NCBI GenBank assembly: GCA_029975645.1
Contig: JARKOU010000148.1
Span: 1 to 64,000 of the forward strand
Length of the DNA: 64,000 bases
From: Actinomycetales bacterium
GTDB lineage: Bacteria > Actinomycetota > Actinomycetes > Actinomycetales > JAHECE01
Direction: 5' to 3'
The notes under the pieces were generated by a model. It made no database searches. It saw nothing but the letters and a program-made list of their open reading frames with translations, and had not been told where the DNA came from. This document shows, in pieces, positions 9,809 to 21,102 of the stretch (within the stretch, counting starts at the first letter, position 1; each line of letters begins with the position of its first letter). Position numbers and translations under genes: made by a program.

Positions 9809-10570
9809 ATGCGCCCCCCCGCCGTGCTCTACGGGCTGTACGAGCGTCGCCTCGCGTCCTCGCTCAAGGCCTCTGACGTGCCCCGGCACATCGGCGTCAT
9901 CCTCGACGGCAACCGGCGCTGGGCGCGCTCCGTGGGCAGAGACCCGTCCACCGGTCACCGACGCGGCGCCGACAAGATCGCGGAGCTCCTCGGCTGGTGC
10001 GAGGAGGTCGGCGTCCAGATCGTCACGCTGTGGATGCTCTCCACCGACAACCTCAACCGGGATCCCGGGGAGGTGACGGAGCTGCTGGGGATCATCGCCG
10101 ACGCCGTCGACTCCCTCGCCTGCGCGGGGCGGTGGCGCGTGCGCGTGGTGGGCGCCCTCGACCTGCTGCCGCAGGACGTGGCCGGGAGGCTGCGCGCCGC
10201 GGAGGACCGCACGGCCGGCGTCGACGGGCTTCACGTCAACGTCGCCGTGGGGTACGGCGGCCGGCAGGAGATCGCCGACGCCGTCCGGAGCCTGCTCAAG
10301 GAGCACGCCGAGGCGGGCACGGGCCTGGAGGAACTGGCCCAGATCCTCACCGTGGAGCACATCGCCGAGCACCTCTACACCAAGGGCCAGCCGGACCCCG
10401 ACCTCGTGATCCGCACCTCGGGCGAGCAGCGGCTCGGCGGCTTCCTCCTGTGGCAGAGCGTGCACAGCGAGTTCTACTTCTGCGAGGCCTACTGGCCGGA
10501 CTTCCGGCGGGTGGACTTCCTTCGCGCACTGCGCTCGTACGCCGCGCGCGAGCGGCGCATGGGGAGATGA
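9809..10570 (+). CDS. uppS: Isoprenyl (polyprenyl diphosphate) transferase
   Basis: HIGVILDGNRRWAR, GYGGRQEIADAVRSL, DLVIRTSGEQRLGGFLLWQS. Confidence 0.95.
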   Translation: MRPPAVLYGLYERRLASSLKASDVPRHIGVILDGNRRWARSVGRDPSTGHRRGADKIAELLGWCEEVGVQIVTLWMLSTDNLNRDPGEVTELLGIIADAVDSLACAGRWRVRVVGALDLLPQDVAGRLRAAEDRTAGVDGLHVNVAVGYGGRQEIADAVRSLLKEHAEAGTGLEELAQILTVEHIAEHLYTKGQPDPDLVIRTSGEQRLGGFLLWQSVHSEFYFCEAYWPDFRRVDFLRALRSYAARERRMGR

Positions 10571-10866
10571 CGTCGCCGGGCTCTACGGGCCCCGCGCGGC
10601 GAGATCGGCGCCCAACGTTCACCTGACCGTTACGCCGCGGCGGCGTGTCCGCGGCCGGCGCGGGGCGCCGTCGTCGTAGCGTCGGGTCCGAGGGACGGCG
10701 CACCAGCCGTCCTCCGGGAGGCCAGCCGATGGAGCGCACTCGCTCCGGGGAGGGGGCCTCGACCGGCCTCGCGCCGGCCGACCGCCACCCCGTGTCGCAC
10801 CCGCCGGGCGACCGGCGGGGGACGCGACGGCCAGCGGCGCGATAGCGCCGGAGGGAGCCCGCACGC

Positions 10867-12252
10867 GTGAGCATCGCCGCCCAGCAGTCAGCACAGGCCG
10901 CAGGAGACCACGACGCCGCGAGGCGGGCTGACGGGGGCGGTGGGGGGCGGCTCACGTACGTGCTCGACACCTCGGTGCTGCTCTCCGACCCGCGCGCCAT
11001 CTTCCGCTTCGCCGAGCACGACGTCGTCCTCCCCGTGGTGGTCCTCACGGAGCTCGAGGGCAAACGCCACCACGCCGAACTCGGCTACTTCGCGCGCAGC
11101 GCCCTGCGCCTGCTGGACGACCTGCGCATCGCGAACGGGCGCCTGGACACCCCGGTGGAGATCGGGGACGACGGCGGCACGCTGCGGGTGGAGCTGAACC
11201 ACTCCGACCCGAACGTCCTGCCCTCCGGCCTGCGGTTGGGCGACAACGACACCCGCATCCTCTCCGTGGCGGCCAACCTGGCCGCCGAGGGCCGGACGGT
11301 GACCGTGGTGTCCAAGGACCTGCCGATGCGGCTCAAGGCCTCCGCGGTGGGCCTGCACGCCGAGGAGTACCGGGCGCTGCTCGCCGTCGACTCCGGCTGG
11401 ACCGGCGTCGCCGAGCGCACGCTCACGGCCGCGGAGATGGCGGACCTGTGGCAGCACGAGCGGCTCCCGCTCGCCGACCTGGACCTGGCCTCCGACCTGC
11501 GCGGCCTGCCGTGCCACACCGGGCTGATCCTGCACTCGGCGCGCGGCTCGGCGCTCGGGCGCATCACGGCCGACAAGCAGGTGGCGCTGGTGCGAGGCGA
11601 CCGCGACGTCTTCGGGGTGCACGGGCGCAGCGCCGAGCAGCGCATCGCCATCGACCTGCTGCTGGACCGCGAGATCGGGATCGTCTCGCTGGGCGGCCGC
11701 GCCGGCACGGGCAAGTCCGCGCTCGCGCTGTGCGCGGGCCTCGACGCCGTGCTGGAGCGGGGGGAGCACCGCAAGGTCGTGGTGTTCCGGCCGATCTACG
11801 CGGTGGGCGGGCAGGACCTCGGCTACCTGCCGGGCAACGAGGCCGAGAAGATGAACCCCTGGGGGCAGGCGGTATTCGACACCCTCGGGGCGCTCGTCGC
11901 GCGAGAGGTGGTGGAGGAGGTGCTCGCGCGCGGCATGCTCGAGGTGCTGCCGCTCACCCACATCCGCGGCCGCTCGCTCCACGACTCGTTCGTGATCGTG
12001 GACGAGGCGCAATCCCTGGAGCGCAACGTCCTGCTCACCGTGCTCTCCCGGATCGGGCAGAACTCCCGGGTGGTGCTCACGCACGACGTCGCCCAGCGGG
12101 ACAACCTCCGGGTGGGCCGGCACGACGGCGTCGCCGCCGTGATCGAGGCGCTCAAGGGCCACCCGCTGTTCGCGCACGTCACGCTCACGCGCTCGGAGCG
12201 CTCGCCGGTGGCGGCGCTCGTCACCGAACTGCTCGAGGGCGTCGAGGCCTGA
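10867..12252 (+). CDS. PIN domain-PhoH family ATPase
   Basis: N-terminal PIN ([12 protein letters not shown]...), [12 protein letters not shown] Walker A, PhoH core [23 protein letters not shown]. Confidence 0.94.
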   Translation: MSIAAQQSAQAAGDHDAARRADGGGGGRLTYVLDTSVLLSDPRAIFRFAEHDVVLPVVVLTELEGKRHHAELGYFARSALRLLDDLRIANGRLDTPVEIGDDGGTLRVELNHSDPNVLPSGLRLGDNDTRILSVAANLAAEGRTVTVVSKDLPMRLKASAVGLHAEEYRALLAVDSGWTGVAERTLTAAEMADLWQHERLPLADLDLASDLRGLPCHTGLILHSARGSALGRITADKQVALVRGDRDVFGVHGRSAEQRIAIDLLLDREIGIVSLGGRAGTGKSALALCAGLDAVLERGEHRKVVVFRPIYAVGGQDLGYLPGNEAEKMNPWGQAVFDTLGALVAREVVEEVLARGMLEVLPLTHIRGRSLHDSFVIVDEAQSLERNVLLTVLSRIGQNSRVVLTHDVAQRDNLRVGRHDGVAAVIEALKGHPLFAHVTLTRSERSPVAALVTELLEGVEA

Positions 12253-12317
12253 CCTGACTCCTGACTTGACTCCCGACCCCCACTCCGAGCCGCCGCCTCG
12301 CCCCCGGCCTCATCCAC

Positions 12318-12383
12318 CTCGCCGAACGCGTGGTTGGTCGTCCCATGAGCCTGCATGGCACGACTCACCACGTGTTCGGCGAG
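12318..12383. repeat. 66-nt intergenic palindrome (family 1)
   Basis: 30-nt arms CTCGCCGAACGCGTGGTTGGTCGTCCCATG / CATGGCACGACTCACCACGTGTTCGGCGAG (26/30 complementary), 6-nt loop. Confidence 0.9.
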
Positions 12384-12427
12384 AAGGTGGGGCGGAGACG
12401 GTGGGCGGAGAAGGTGGGCGGAGGAGG

Positions 12428-13069
12428 TCAGTGGGGTTCGATCTCGCCCAGCGCCTCGACCACGTGCACCTGCCCGTCCTCGAGCGCGTACTCCAGGCCG
12501 ACGACGGCGCAGCGCCCCTCCTCGATCGCCGCCGCGAGGGAGGCGGAGTAGCTGCGGATCATCTGGACCGTGCTCCGGACGTGCTCGCGCAGGAGGACGG
12601 CCTTCTCGGCGATGTGGACGTCGCCGTCGGCCCCTTCCTCCGGGCGTGTGACGATGCTCGGGATCACGCGGTCGACGATCGCCCGCACGAAGCCCTGCGG
12701 CATCACCCCGGTCACCAGCGCCTCGTTTGCCGCGGCCACGGCGCCGCACCGGTCGTGCCCGAGGACCACCACCAGGCTGGCCCCGAGCACGTCCACGCCG
12801 TACTCGATCGAGCCGACCACGGTGGTGTCCACGACGTGCCCCGCGGTCCGGACCACGAAGATGTCCCCGAGGCCCTGGTCAAAGATGATCTCCGCGGCCA
12901 CACGGGAGTCCGAGCAGCCGAAGATCACCGCGAACGGGTACTGCGCCGCCGCGACCTCGCTGCGCCGGTACGCGTCCTGCGACGGGTGCTCCATCGCGCC
13001 GCGGACGAAGCGGTCGTTGCCGGCTCGGAGTGCAGCCCAGGCCTCCGCAGGTGTGGTGGGTCGCGCCAT
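12428..13069 (-). CDS. Beta-carbonic anhydrase
   Basis: VIFGCSDSRVAAE, VVRTAGHVVD, VLGHDRCGAV. Confidence 0.95.
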   Translation of the reverse strand: MARPTTPAEAWAALRAGNDRFVRGAMEHPSQDAYRRSEVAAAQYPFAVIFGCSDSRVAAEIIFDQGLGDIFVVRTAGHVVDTTVVGSIEYGVDVLGASLVVVLGHDRCGAVAAANEALVTGVMPQGFVRAIVDRVIPSIVTRPEEGADGDVHIAEKAVLLREHVRSTVQMIRSYSASLAAAIEEGRCAVVGLEYALEDGQVHVVEALGEIEPH

Positions 13070-13996
13070 TCAGGCCTCCAGTTCCTCGGACCACGGCGGG
13101 TTGGCCCCCGCCCGCGACACAGTAATGGCCGCGATGCGCACGCACCGCTCCAGCACCTCGCGCACGGTCTCGATGGGCACCTCGGCGAGCGCCTGCCGCT
13201 GCTGCGCTCCCAGCAACCCGGCCGACCACAGGCCGTCGATCAGCCCGCCCATGAACGAGTCGCCCGCGCCCACGGTGTCCGCGACCGTCACCCGAGGTGC
13301 CGCGACCCGCACCGTCTCACCGCTCCGGGTGACCGCGAACGCCCCCTCGCCTCCGTGGGTCACCACCACGAGCGACGGGCCCAGGCCCAGCCACTCGTGC
13401 GCGATCTGGGCCGGGTCCGCGCCGGGGAACATCCAGGCGAGGTCCTCGTCGCTCACCTTCACCACGTCCGACGTCGCGATGAGCGCCTCCACCTGCGGTT
13501 TCACCTGCTCCGGTGAGCCCATGAGCGCCGGGCGGAGGTTGGGGTCGTAGGTGATGGTCGACGTCGCGTGCTTGGCGCGCAGGAGGGCGAGCACGTCCGC
13601 GCCGCCCGGCGGGAGGACGGCGGCGATCGATCCGGTGTGCACCACCACCGGGTCGCCGACCTCCACCTCCCAGCCCGGGGAGACCTCCCAGGTGAGGTCG
13701 AACTCGTAGGACGCGACGCCGTCGTCGTCCACCGTGGCGATCGCGACGGACGTGGCCGGCGCGACATCGCTGCCGGGCAGGACGGTGACGCGGGAGGCGC
13801 CCAGGTGGTTGAGGATGACGTCGCCGCGCGGGTCCTTGCCGAACCACGTGAGGAGGTCCACGCGCCGCCCGAGCCGGCCGAGCGTGATCGCGACGTTCAT
13901 CGGGCTGCCGCCCGGGTGTTCGCCACCGCTGCCGTCGCTGCGGCGGACGACGTCGATGAGAGCTTCGCCCACGACGAGGGCGGTCGGGATGTTCAT
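13070..13996 (-). CDS. PfkB-family carbohydrate (fructo)kinase
   Basis: GGSPMNVAITLGRLG, DTVGAGDSFMGGL. Confidence 0.93.
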   Translation of the reverse strand: MNIPTALVVGEALIDVVRRSDGSGGEHPGGSPMNVAITLGRLGRRVDLLTWFGKDPRGDVILNHLGASRVTVLPGSDVAPATSVAIATVDDDGVASYEFDLTWEVSPGWEVEVGDPVVVHTGSIAAVLPPGGADVLALLRAKHATSTITYDPNLRPALMGSPEQVKPQVEALIATSDVVKVSDEDLAWMFPGADPAQIAHEWLGLGPSLVVVTHGGEGAFAVTRSGETVRVAAPRVTVADTVGAGDSFMGGLIDGLWSAGLLGAQQRQALAEVPIETVREVLERCVRIAAITVSRAGANPPWSEELEA

Positions 13997-14005
13997 CGGA
14001 TGTCC

Positions 14006-14272
14006 TTACTCGTTCGGGCCGGACGGGGCGTCCGCGGCGCGGACCCGGGCCAGGCGTTCCCGGGCGCCGTCGAGCCATTCCTGGCAGCGGGCGGCGAGGG
14101 CCTCCCCGCGCTCCCACAGGGCGAGCGACTCCTCGAGACCGCTGCCCCCGGCCTCGAGCCGGGCGACGACGGCGACGAGTTCGTCGCGGGCCTGTTCATA
14201 GGTGAGCGTGGCGACGTCGGCGTTCGCGTCGGTGCGAGCGGGCGGCGTCGTGGGGGGCACGGGAGTAGTCAA
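14006..14272 (-). CDS. xseB: Exodeoxyribonuclease VII small subunit
   Basis: [37 protein letters not shown]; directly downstream of xseA; TTG start inferred. Confidence 0.88.
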   Translation of the reverse strand: MTTPVPPTTPPARTDANADVATLTYEQARDELVAVVARLEAGGSGLEESLALWERGEALAARCQEWLDGARERLARVRAADAPSGPNE

Positions 14273-14300
14273 TCGCACGGCGGTGCAGGTCGTCAGCGGC

Positions 14301-15614
14301 TCACGCCTCGGTCGTGTGCGGGGCCGACGTCGCGGCGTCCGGACCGGCCGACGGCGTCGGTTCGGGTGGGGGCCCGTCCGGCGCTGTGACGCGCGCGCCG
14401 ATCTCGCCGTGCGCCAGCCGGACGCGCAGCGAATCGCCGGCGGAGACGTCCGCGGGGCTGCGGACGACGGCGCCGTCGGACCGCTGCACCACGGCGTAGC
14501 CACGGTCCAGGGTTGCTGCCGGGGACAGCGCCCGGACCTGAGCCGTCAGCTGCCCGACCTCGGCCGACGCGCGGTCGAGGCGGGTCTGCAGGGCCCTGCG
14601 GGCGGCGTCGCCGGCGGCGCGGACGTCGCGCTCGCGCGATTCCACGAGGGTGAGCGGTGCGGCGAGCACGGGACGCGACCGCGCGGCGTCCAGCCCCGCC
14701 TGCTCGCGGGCCAGGAGGTGGGTGATCGACGCGCGAGCCCGCCCGAGCGCGTGCAGCACGCGCGCCCGTTCCTCCGCGACGTCCGGGACGATCCGCTTGG
14801 CCGCGTCCGTGGGCGTGGAGGCGCGGTAGTCGGCCACGAGGTCCAGGAGGGGGGTGTCCGTCTCGTGGCCGATCGCGGAGACCAGCGGCGTCCGGCAGGC
14901 GGCGGCCACGCGCACGAGCGCCTCGTTGCTGAAGGGCAGCAGGTCCTCGACCGAACCACCGCCCCTGGCCACGACGATCACGTCCACGCGCGGGTCGGCG
15001 TCGAGGTCCGCGATCGCGGCGCCCACCTGGGCGACGGCCGCCACTCCCTGGACGGCGACCTCGCGGACCTCGAAGGAGACGGCCGGCCAGCGCGCGCGGG
15101 CGTTGACCACGACGTCGTGCTCGGCCTTGGAGTCCCGGCCGCACACGAGCCCCACGACGCCGGGCAGGAACGGAAGCGGGACCTTGCGGGCGGCGTCGAA
15201 CAGGCCCTCCGCGGCCAGCACCCGTTTCAGGTGCTCGATCCGGGCGAGGAGTTCGCCGAGGCCCACCGGGCGGAGGTCATCGGCGGCGAGCTGGAACGTG
15301 CCGCGCTTGGGCCAGAACGTCGGTCTGGCGTGGACCACCACGTGCGCGCCGTCGGTGAGCGGGCTCTCGACGGCGGCCAGCACGCGGGCCGGGACGCTCA
15401 CCGGGAGCGAGAAGTCGGCGTCGGTGTCACGGAGGGTGAGGAAGCACAGGCCTGCCCGGCGGTTGAGCTCCACCACCTGGCCCTCGACCCAGACGGGGGC
15501 CATGCGGTCGATGTACTGGGTGATCTTCGTGGACAGCACCCGGACGGGCCACGGCCGCTCGGCCGTGGTCTCGAGCGCCCGCGCGGGCAGCTCACGGGGC
15601 GCGGTGGTGCTCAT
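14301..15614 (-). CDS. xseA: Exodeoxyribonuclease VII large subunit
   Basis: [82 protein letters not shown]. Confidence 0.96.
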   Translation of the reverse strand: MSTTAPRELPARALETTAERPWPVRVLSTKITQYIDRMAPVWVEGQVVELNRRAGLCFLTLRDTDADFSLPVSVPARVLAAVESPLTDGAHVVVHARPTFWPKRGTFQLAADDLRPVGLGELLARIEHLKRVLAAEGLFDAARKVPLPFLPGVVGLVCGRDSKAEHDVVVNARARWPAVSFEVREVAVQGVAAVAQVGAAIADLDADPRVDVIVVARGGGSVEDLLPFSNEALVRVAAACRTPLVSAIGHETDTPLLDLVADYRASTPTDAAKRIVPDVAEERARVLHALGRARASITHLLAREQAGLDAARSRPVLAAPLTLVESRERDVRAAGDAARRALQTRLDRASAEVGQLTAQVRALSPAATLDRGYAVVQRSDGAVVRSPADVSAGDSLRVRLAHGEIGARVTAPDGPPPEPTPSAGPDAATSAPHTTEA

Positions 15615-15717
15615 CGGGGCCATCCTCCCGCACGCCGCCGGTCCGCTCATCCGGGGGTGCGGCGCCAGGGATCGGGCGATCGGGAGGCCGTCGAGGCTCG
15701 CCCCGTACGATGGAGGC

Positions 15718-16734
15718 GTGAGCGACACCCCCAAGAAGATCCTGCTCGCGGCCCCTCGCGGCTACTGCGCGGGCGTGGACCGCGCCGTCGAGGCGGTGGA
15801 GCAGGCCCTCGAGCACTTCGGCGCCCCCGTGTACGTGCGCAAGGAGATCGTGCACAACAAGTTCGTGGTCCAGACCCTGGCGGCGCGCGGCGCGATCTTC
15901 GTCGAGGAGGCCGACGAGGTGCCTGAGGGCGCCCGGGTGATCTTCTCGGCGCACGGGGTGTCACCCGCCGTCCACGCGGAGGCCGCGGCTCGGCGCCTCG
16001 AGACCATCGACGCCACGTGTCCCCTGGTGACCAAGGTGCACAAGGAGGCGGTCCGGTTCGCCTCGGAGGACTACGACATCCTGCTCATCGGTCACGAGGG
16101 CCACGAGGAGGTGGAGGGAACGGCGGGCGAGGCGCCCGAGCACATCCAGTTGGTCGATGGCCCGGGCGCCGTGGATCACGTGGTGGTTCGTGACCCGGAC
16201 AAGGTGATCTGGCTGTCCCAGACCACGCTCTCCGTGGACGAGACCATGGAGACCGTCCGTCGGCTGCGGGAGCGGTTCCCGAGCCTGCAGGACCCGCCGA
16301 GCGACGACATCTGCTATGCCACGCAGAACCGGCAGGTGGCGGTCAAGAAGATCGCCCCGCGCAGCGACGTCGTCATCGTGGTGGGCTCGGCGAACTCCTC
16401 GAACTCCGTGCGGCTGGTCGAGGTGGCGCGCGAGTCCGGCGCGGGCGCGGCCTACCGCGTGGACAAGGCGGACGAGCTTCGCCGCGAGTGGTTCGACGGC
16501 GCCTTCACGGTCGGGCTCTCCTCCGGGGCGTCGGTGCCCGAGATCCTCGTGCGCGACGTGATCGACGCGTTGCAGGGCCTCGGCTTCACCGACGTCGAGG
16601 AGGTGCGCACAGCGACGGAGGACCTCATGTTCTCGCTGCCGCGCGAGCTCCGGGCAAGCCTCAAGGCGGCCGGGCTCGGATCGCAGCGCCCGCGGCGCGG
16701 CGCGCGGACCGAGCTGGCCGTCGAGCCGGCCTGA
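15718..16734 (+). CDS. ispH: 4-hydroxy-3-methylbut-2-enyl diphosphate reductase
   Basis: [47 protein letters not shown]. Confidence 0.96.
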   Translation: MSDTPKKILLAAPRGYCAGVDRAVEAVEQALEHFGAPVYVRKEIVHNKFVVQTLAARGAIFVEEADEVPEGARVIFSAHGVSPAVHAEAAARRLETIDATCPLVTKVHKEAVRFASEDYDILLIGHEGHEEVEGTAGEAPEHIQLVDGPGAVDHVVVRDPDKVIWLSQTTLSVDETMETVRRLRERFPSLQDPPSDDICYATQNRQVAVKKIAPRSDVVIVVGSANSSNSVRLVEVARESGAGAAYRVDKADELRREWFDGAFTVGLSSGASVPEILVRDVIDALQGLGFTDVEEVRTATEDLMFSLPRELRASLKAAGLGSQRPRRGARTELAVEPA

Positions 16735-16764
16735 CCGGATGGCCGTCGAGCCGGCCTGACCGGA
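16715..16764 (+). repeat. 25-nt exact tandem duplication spanning the ispH stop codon
   Basis: TGGCCGTCGAGCCGGCCTGACCGGA x2 plus a partial third copy. Confidence 0.9.
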
Positions 16765-16830
16765 TGGCCGGCGGGCCGGCCACCTGAGGCCAGCCATCCT
16801 CCAGATGCCCGCCATCCTGCAGATGGCCGG

Positions 16831-18489
16831 CTATCCGGCAGAACGGCTCGCGGTCAGGGCGCCGCGTGCCGCAGCCTTCGCCGCGGCCGCCGAGCGTCCG
16901 AGTTCGGTCCTCACCAGGTCGCTGACCACGGGGTCGGCGTCCACGGTCTCCGCCGATCCGGCGTCCCCCGCGACCGGGTCGGTCGCCGGCTCCGCATAGA
17001 GGTCCTCCTTGTGGGCGGCCACGGCGAGCACCTCGAGCGGGGGCGCTGCCTCGAGGGCCGGCTCGAGCCCCTGCAACGCGGAGAAGCGGCGCACCTGGGT
17101 GACCACGTTGCGGTCCAACGAGGAGTTGAGGGTGTTGTACGCCTCGACGGCGGAGTTGAGGCGCCGACCCAGCGTCTGCAGGTGCCCGCCGAGCACGCTG
17201 AGGCGCTTGTGTAGTTCCCGGCCGACGGTGAGGACCTGCATCGCCTCGGCCGCAAGCATCTCCTGCCGCCAGGTGTAGCCGACCGTCCTCAACAGGGCGA
17301 CGAGCGTGGCCGGCGTCGCGACCACGACGTTCCGGGAGAAGGCGTGCTCCAGGATCGTCGGGTCCTGCTCGAGCGCGGCGTTCAGGAACACCTCCGCCGG
17401 CACGAACATGACCACGAACTCCGGGGTGCCCGTGACGTGCTCCCAGTACGCCTTGGAGCCGAGGGAGTCGATGTGGGTGCGCAGGTGGCGGGCGTGGGCC
17501 TCGAGCCGCTTGGCGCGGGTCGCCTCGTCGCGCGCCTCCATCGCCTCGAGGTAGGCCGAGAAGGCAACCTTGGAGTCGACGACTACCTGCTTGTCGCCAG
17601 GTAGCCGGACCACCAGGTCGGGGCGCAGGACGCCGTCGTCCGTGGTCAGGTGCGCCTGCTCCTCGAAGTCGACGTGCTCCACCATCCCGGCCGCCTCGAC
17701 GACCCGGCGGAGCTGGAGCTCGCCCCACCGACCTCGGATCTGGGGGGCGCGCAGGGCCGTGACCAGGAGGTTCGTCTCGTCCCGGAGGCGCTCGGAGGAC
17801 TCCTGCATCGCGCGCACCTGCTCGGCCAGTGCGCCGTGGGCACTGAGCCGCGCCTTCTCCGCCGCGCCCACCTCGGCCTTCACCTCGCCCAGCACACGGG
17901 AGAGCGGCTCCACGAGTTGTGCCACCGCCTGCTCCCGCTTGGCGAGTTCCGCCGCACCCTCCGACTGCGTGCGCTTGAGCCGCTCCTCGGCCTGCTCGAG
18001 AAACGCCGCGGAGTTCGCCGCGAGTGCCTGGCGGGACAGGCTGTCGAACTGCTCCGCGAGCCGCTGGGAGTCATTGCGGAGTTCTTCGAGGCGCGCCGCC
18101 GCAGCCGAACGTTCCTCCGCCAGCTGCTTTTCCAACTGGCTGCGGGCTGCCGCCTCCCGGCGGTCGCTGGCGGCCCGTTCGTCCGCGAGTCGCTGCTCGA
18201 ACTGGGTCCTGACCTCGCTCACGCGCCGCTCGGCGGACGCCCGCTCGTCGGCCAGCCGTTGCGACCAGGACGTCTCGAGGGAGCCGATGCGCTCCGCGGC
18301 GGCGCGATCCGCCTCCGCCAGGCGCTGCGCCAGCCCGGCCTCGAGCGTGGCCGCCCGCTCGTGCGCCGCGCGTGTCTCGGCGGACGCCCGCGCGACCTCG
18401 GTCGACGTGCGGGTGCGGGCAGCGAACCAGCCGAGACCCACGCCCACGGCGAGGCCCAGCAGAACGGCGAGAAGGACGGTCGGCTCCAT
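16831..18489 (-). CDS. rmuC: DNA recombination protein RmuC
   Basis: N-terminal TM, coiled coil, RGRWGELQLRRVVEAAGM, DSKVAFSAYLEA. Confidence 0.93.
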   Translation of the reverse strand: MEPTVLLAVLLGLAVGVGLGWFAARTRTSTEVARASAETRAAHERAATLEAGLAQRLAEADRAAAERIGSLETSWSQRLADERASAERRVSEVRTQFEQRLADERAASDRREAAARSQLEKQLAEERSAAAARLEELRNDSQRLAEQFDSLSRQALAANSAAFLEQAEERLKRTQSEGAAELAKREQAVAQLVEPLSRVLGEVKAEVGAAEKARLSAHGALAEQVRAMQESSERLRDETNLLVTALRAPQIRGRWGELQLRRVVEAAGMVEHVDFEEQAHLTTDDGVLRPDLVVRLPGDKQVVVDSKVAFSAYLEAMEARDEATRAKRLEAHARHLRTHIDSLGSKAYWEHVTGTPEFVVMFVPAEVFLNAALEQDPTILEHAFSRNVVVATPATLVALLRTVGYTWRQEMLAAEAMQVLTVGRELHKRLSVLGGHLQTLGRRLNSAVEAYNTLNSSLDRNVVTQVRRFSALQGLEPALEAAPPLEVLAVAAHKEDLYAEPATDPVAGDAGSAETVDADPVVSDLVRTELGRSAAAAKAAARGALTASRSAG

Positions 18490-18588
18490 GGGCATCAGTC
18501 CACCACGGCCCACCGACATCGACCCGTAGCCGCGGCCGCAGCGGGGGTCGACGGGACGGCGCGACCTCGGCGAGGCCCCGACCGAGCC

Positions 18589-19836
18589 TCAGCCGTCGGC
18601 GGGCGCCGGGCCGGCGTCCGCGTGCGCGATGTGGCGTTGCTCCCGCCAGATGAGCAGCAGGAACACCGCCGAACCGGCGAACGCGAACCAGAAGGGGGCG
18701 GTCACCCCCCAGCGCCCGGCGAGCGCACCGCCGATCAGCGAGCCGAGAACCAGCCCGCCGAACACCCCGACCAGGTTGACGCTCCCTACCCGGCCCTGCA
18801 GCGGCGTCGGCACCGCGCGTTGGCGCACGGTGACAGAGGTGGTGTTCCAGACGAAGGCGTGCGCGCCGAACACGAAGAAGATCGCCATCGCCACCGCCGC
18901 GCTCGTGGTCAGCGCCAGCGCGAGGTGCGTGAGCGTCTCCAGTACGAGCCCCGCCCGCATGATCGTGGCCAACGCCATCCGCCGGGTCAGCCACCCGTAG
19001 CACGCCGTACCCAGGAGTCCGCCCAGGGCGCTGACCGCCGTGATAAGGCCGAATCCCACGTCGCCGAGGCCCAACCGCTCGCTCGAGTACAGGACCAGCA
19101 CGGACCACGCCGCGCCGAACGTGATGTTGAACGTGAAGATCGTCAGGACGAGCGTGCGCACGGCGGCGTGCCGGCGGACCCACCGCACGCCCTCGGCGAC
19201 GTCGTGCCACGGGTTCCGGCGCGCCGTCGTCCGCGTGGGCACCGGCAGCCGGACCTTCGCCACCACACCCGCCGCCAGCAGGACCAACGCCGACTGGGCG
19301 CCGAAGGGGACGGCGGCCCCGAGCGCGAACAGCGCCGCGCCGAGCGGCGGCCCGGCCATCTGGTTCAGCACGACGAATCCGGTCTGGAGCCTCGCGTTGC
19401 CGAGGGCGAGGTCCTCCCGCGCGACGAGCATCGGCAGGAAGGTCTGGGCGGCGTTGTCCGCGAACACCTCCGCCGTGCCGAGGACGAACAGGGCGGCGAG
19501 AACGAGGGGGATCGGGGCCTCGCCCACCGCCACTGCCCACGTGAGCGCCCCGAGCACCACCGCCCGGGCCAGGTTCACTGCCACGACGACCCGCCGGCGG
19601 TCGACCCGGTCGGTCACCACCCCGGCGGCCAGGCCGAACGCCAGCGGCGGGATCCACTGCACCGTGGCGGCGAGGGCCACCAGTCGCGCGTCGGTGGTGA
19701 GGGAGGCCACGAGCAACGGCCCTGCCGCGAGCGCGAGCCCGTCGCCGAGGTTGCTCACCCACGAGGAGGCGAGCAGCCGCCGGAAGCCCGGCCCCAGGCG
19801 CTCCGGCAGGAGCGCGCGCACGAGTCGGCCGGACAC
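18589..19836 (-). CDS. MFS transporter
   Basis: 12-TM pattern, FLPMLVAREDLALGNARLQT. Confidence 0.9.
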   Translation of the reverse strand: MSGRLVRALLPERLGPGFRRLLASSWVSNLGDGLALAAGPLLVASLTTDARLVALAATVQWIPPLAFGLAAGVVTDRVDRRRVVVAVNLARAVVLGALTWAVAVGEAPIPLVLAALFVLGTAEVFADNAAQTFLPMLVAREDLALGNARLQTGFVVLNQMAGPPLGAALFALGAAVPFGAQSALVLLAAGVVAKVRLPVPTRTTARRNPWHDVAEGVRWVRRHAAVRTLVLTIFTFNITFGAAWSVLVLYSSERLGLGDVGFGLITAVSALGGLLGTACYGWLTRRMALATIMRAGLVLETLTHLALALTTSAAVAMAIFFVFGAHAFVWNTTSVTVRQRAVPTPLQGRVGSVNLVGVFGGLVLGSLIGGALAGRWGVTAPFWFAFAGSAVFLLLIWREQRHIAHADAGPAPADG

Positions 19837-19864
19837 CCGGGGATGCTAACCGCCTCTAGAGTGG

Positions 19865-20956
19865 ATGCCCGTGTCCCTCACCATCGGCATCGTCGGGCTG
19901 CCCAACGTCGGCAAGTCCACCCTCTTCAACGCCCTGACCAGGGCATCCGTGCTCGCGGCTAACTACCCGTTCGCGACGATCGAGCCGAACGTCGGTGTGG
20001 TCCCCCTGCGCGACCCCCGCCTCGAGCGGCTCGCCACGATCTTCCGCAGCGAGCGGATCGTGCCCGCCACCGTCTCCTTCGTCGACATCGCGGGCATCGT
20101 GCGCGGGGCCAGCGTGGGCGAGGGCCTGGGCAACAAGTTCCTCGCCCACATCCGCGAGGCGGACGCGATCTGCCTGGTCACGCGCGACTTCGCCGACAGC
20201 GACGTGGTCCACGTGGACGGCCAGGTGGACGCGCGCAGCGACATCGAGACCATCACCACCGAACTCGCTCTCGCCGACCTCCAGACGCTCGAGAAGGCCA
20301 TCCCGCGCCTGGAGAAGGAGGTCCGGGGCAAGAAGACGGACCCTGCCCTGCTCGACGGCGCCCGGCGCGCTCAGGCGATCCTGGAGACCGGGGTCCCGCT
20401 CTCCCAGGGCGCGGCGAAGGCCGGGCTCGACCTCGAGGCGGTCGAGGCACTTCAGTTGATGACCGCGAAGCCCTTCATCTACGTCTTCAACACCGACGAC
20501 GCCGGCCTCGCGGACACGGCGCGGCAGGCGGAGCTGCGCGCCCTCGTCGCCCCCGCCGAGGCGATCTTCCTGGACGCCAAGTTCGAGGCCGAGCTCGTGG
20601 AGCTCGAACCCGAGGAGGCCGCCGAGATGCTGGCCGAGTCCGGCCAGGACGAGGCGGGCCTGGACAAGTTGGCGCGCGTGGGTTTCGACACCCTCGGCCT
20701 GCAGACGTACCTCACCGCCGGGCCGAAGGAGGCGCGCGCGTGGACCATCCACAAGGGCTGGACCGCGCCCCAGGCCGCCGGCGTGATCCACACCGACTTC
20801 CAGCGCGGCTTCATCAAGGCCGAGGTGGTGGCCTTCGACGACCTCGTGGAGGCCGGTTCCATGGCCGAGGCCAAGGCGCGCGGGAAGGTGCGGATCGAGG
20901 GCAAGGACTACGTCATGGTCGACGGCGACGTGGTGGAGTTCCGCTTCAACGTCTGA
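19865..20956 (+). CDS. ychF: Redox-regulated ATPase YchF (Obg-family GTPase fold)
   Basis: GIVGLPNVGKSTLFNALT, FVDIAGIVRGAS.GEGLGNKFLAHIREADAI, C-terminal TGS region. Confidence 0.96.
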   Translation: MPVSLTIGIVGLPNVGKSTLFNALTRASVLAANYPFATIEPNVGVVPLRDPRLERLATIFRSERIVPATVSFVDIAGIVRGASVGEGLGNKFLAHIREADAICLVTRDFADSDVVHVDGQVDARSDIETITTELALADLQTLEKAIPRLEKEVRGKKTDPALLDGARRAQAILETGVPLSQGAAKAGLDLEAVEALQLMTAKPFIYVFNTDDAGLADTARQAELRALVAPAEAIFLDAKFEAELVELEPEEAAEMLAESGQDEAGLDKLARVGFDTLGLQTYLTAGPKEARAWTIHKGWTAPQAAGVIHTDFQRGFIKAEVVAFDDLVEAGSMAEAKARGKVRIEGKDYVMVDGDVVEFRFNV

Positions 20957-21102
20957 TCCACCCCGGTCGAGCGCGGACCCCCCCTCGGAACTGATCTCCC
21001 TCGGCCCCTCGACCTCGTGGCTCCCGCCCACGGATGTCGATCACCGTTGTCCCGGTCTCCGGGCCCAGGCGGGGGGCCGGTCCTGGGGGCTAACCTGATG
21101 GG

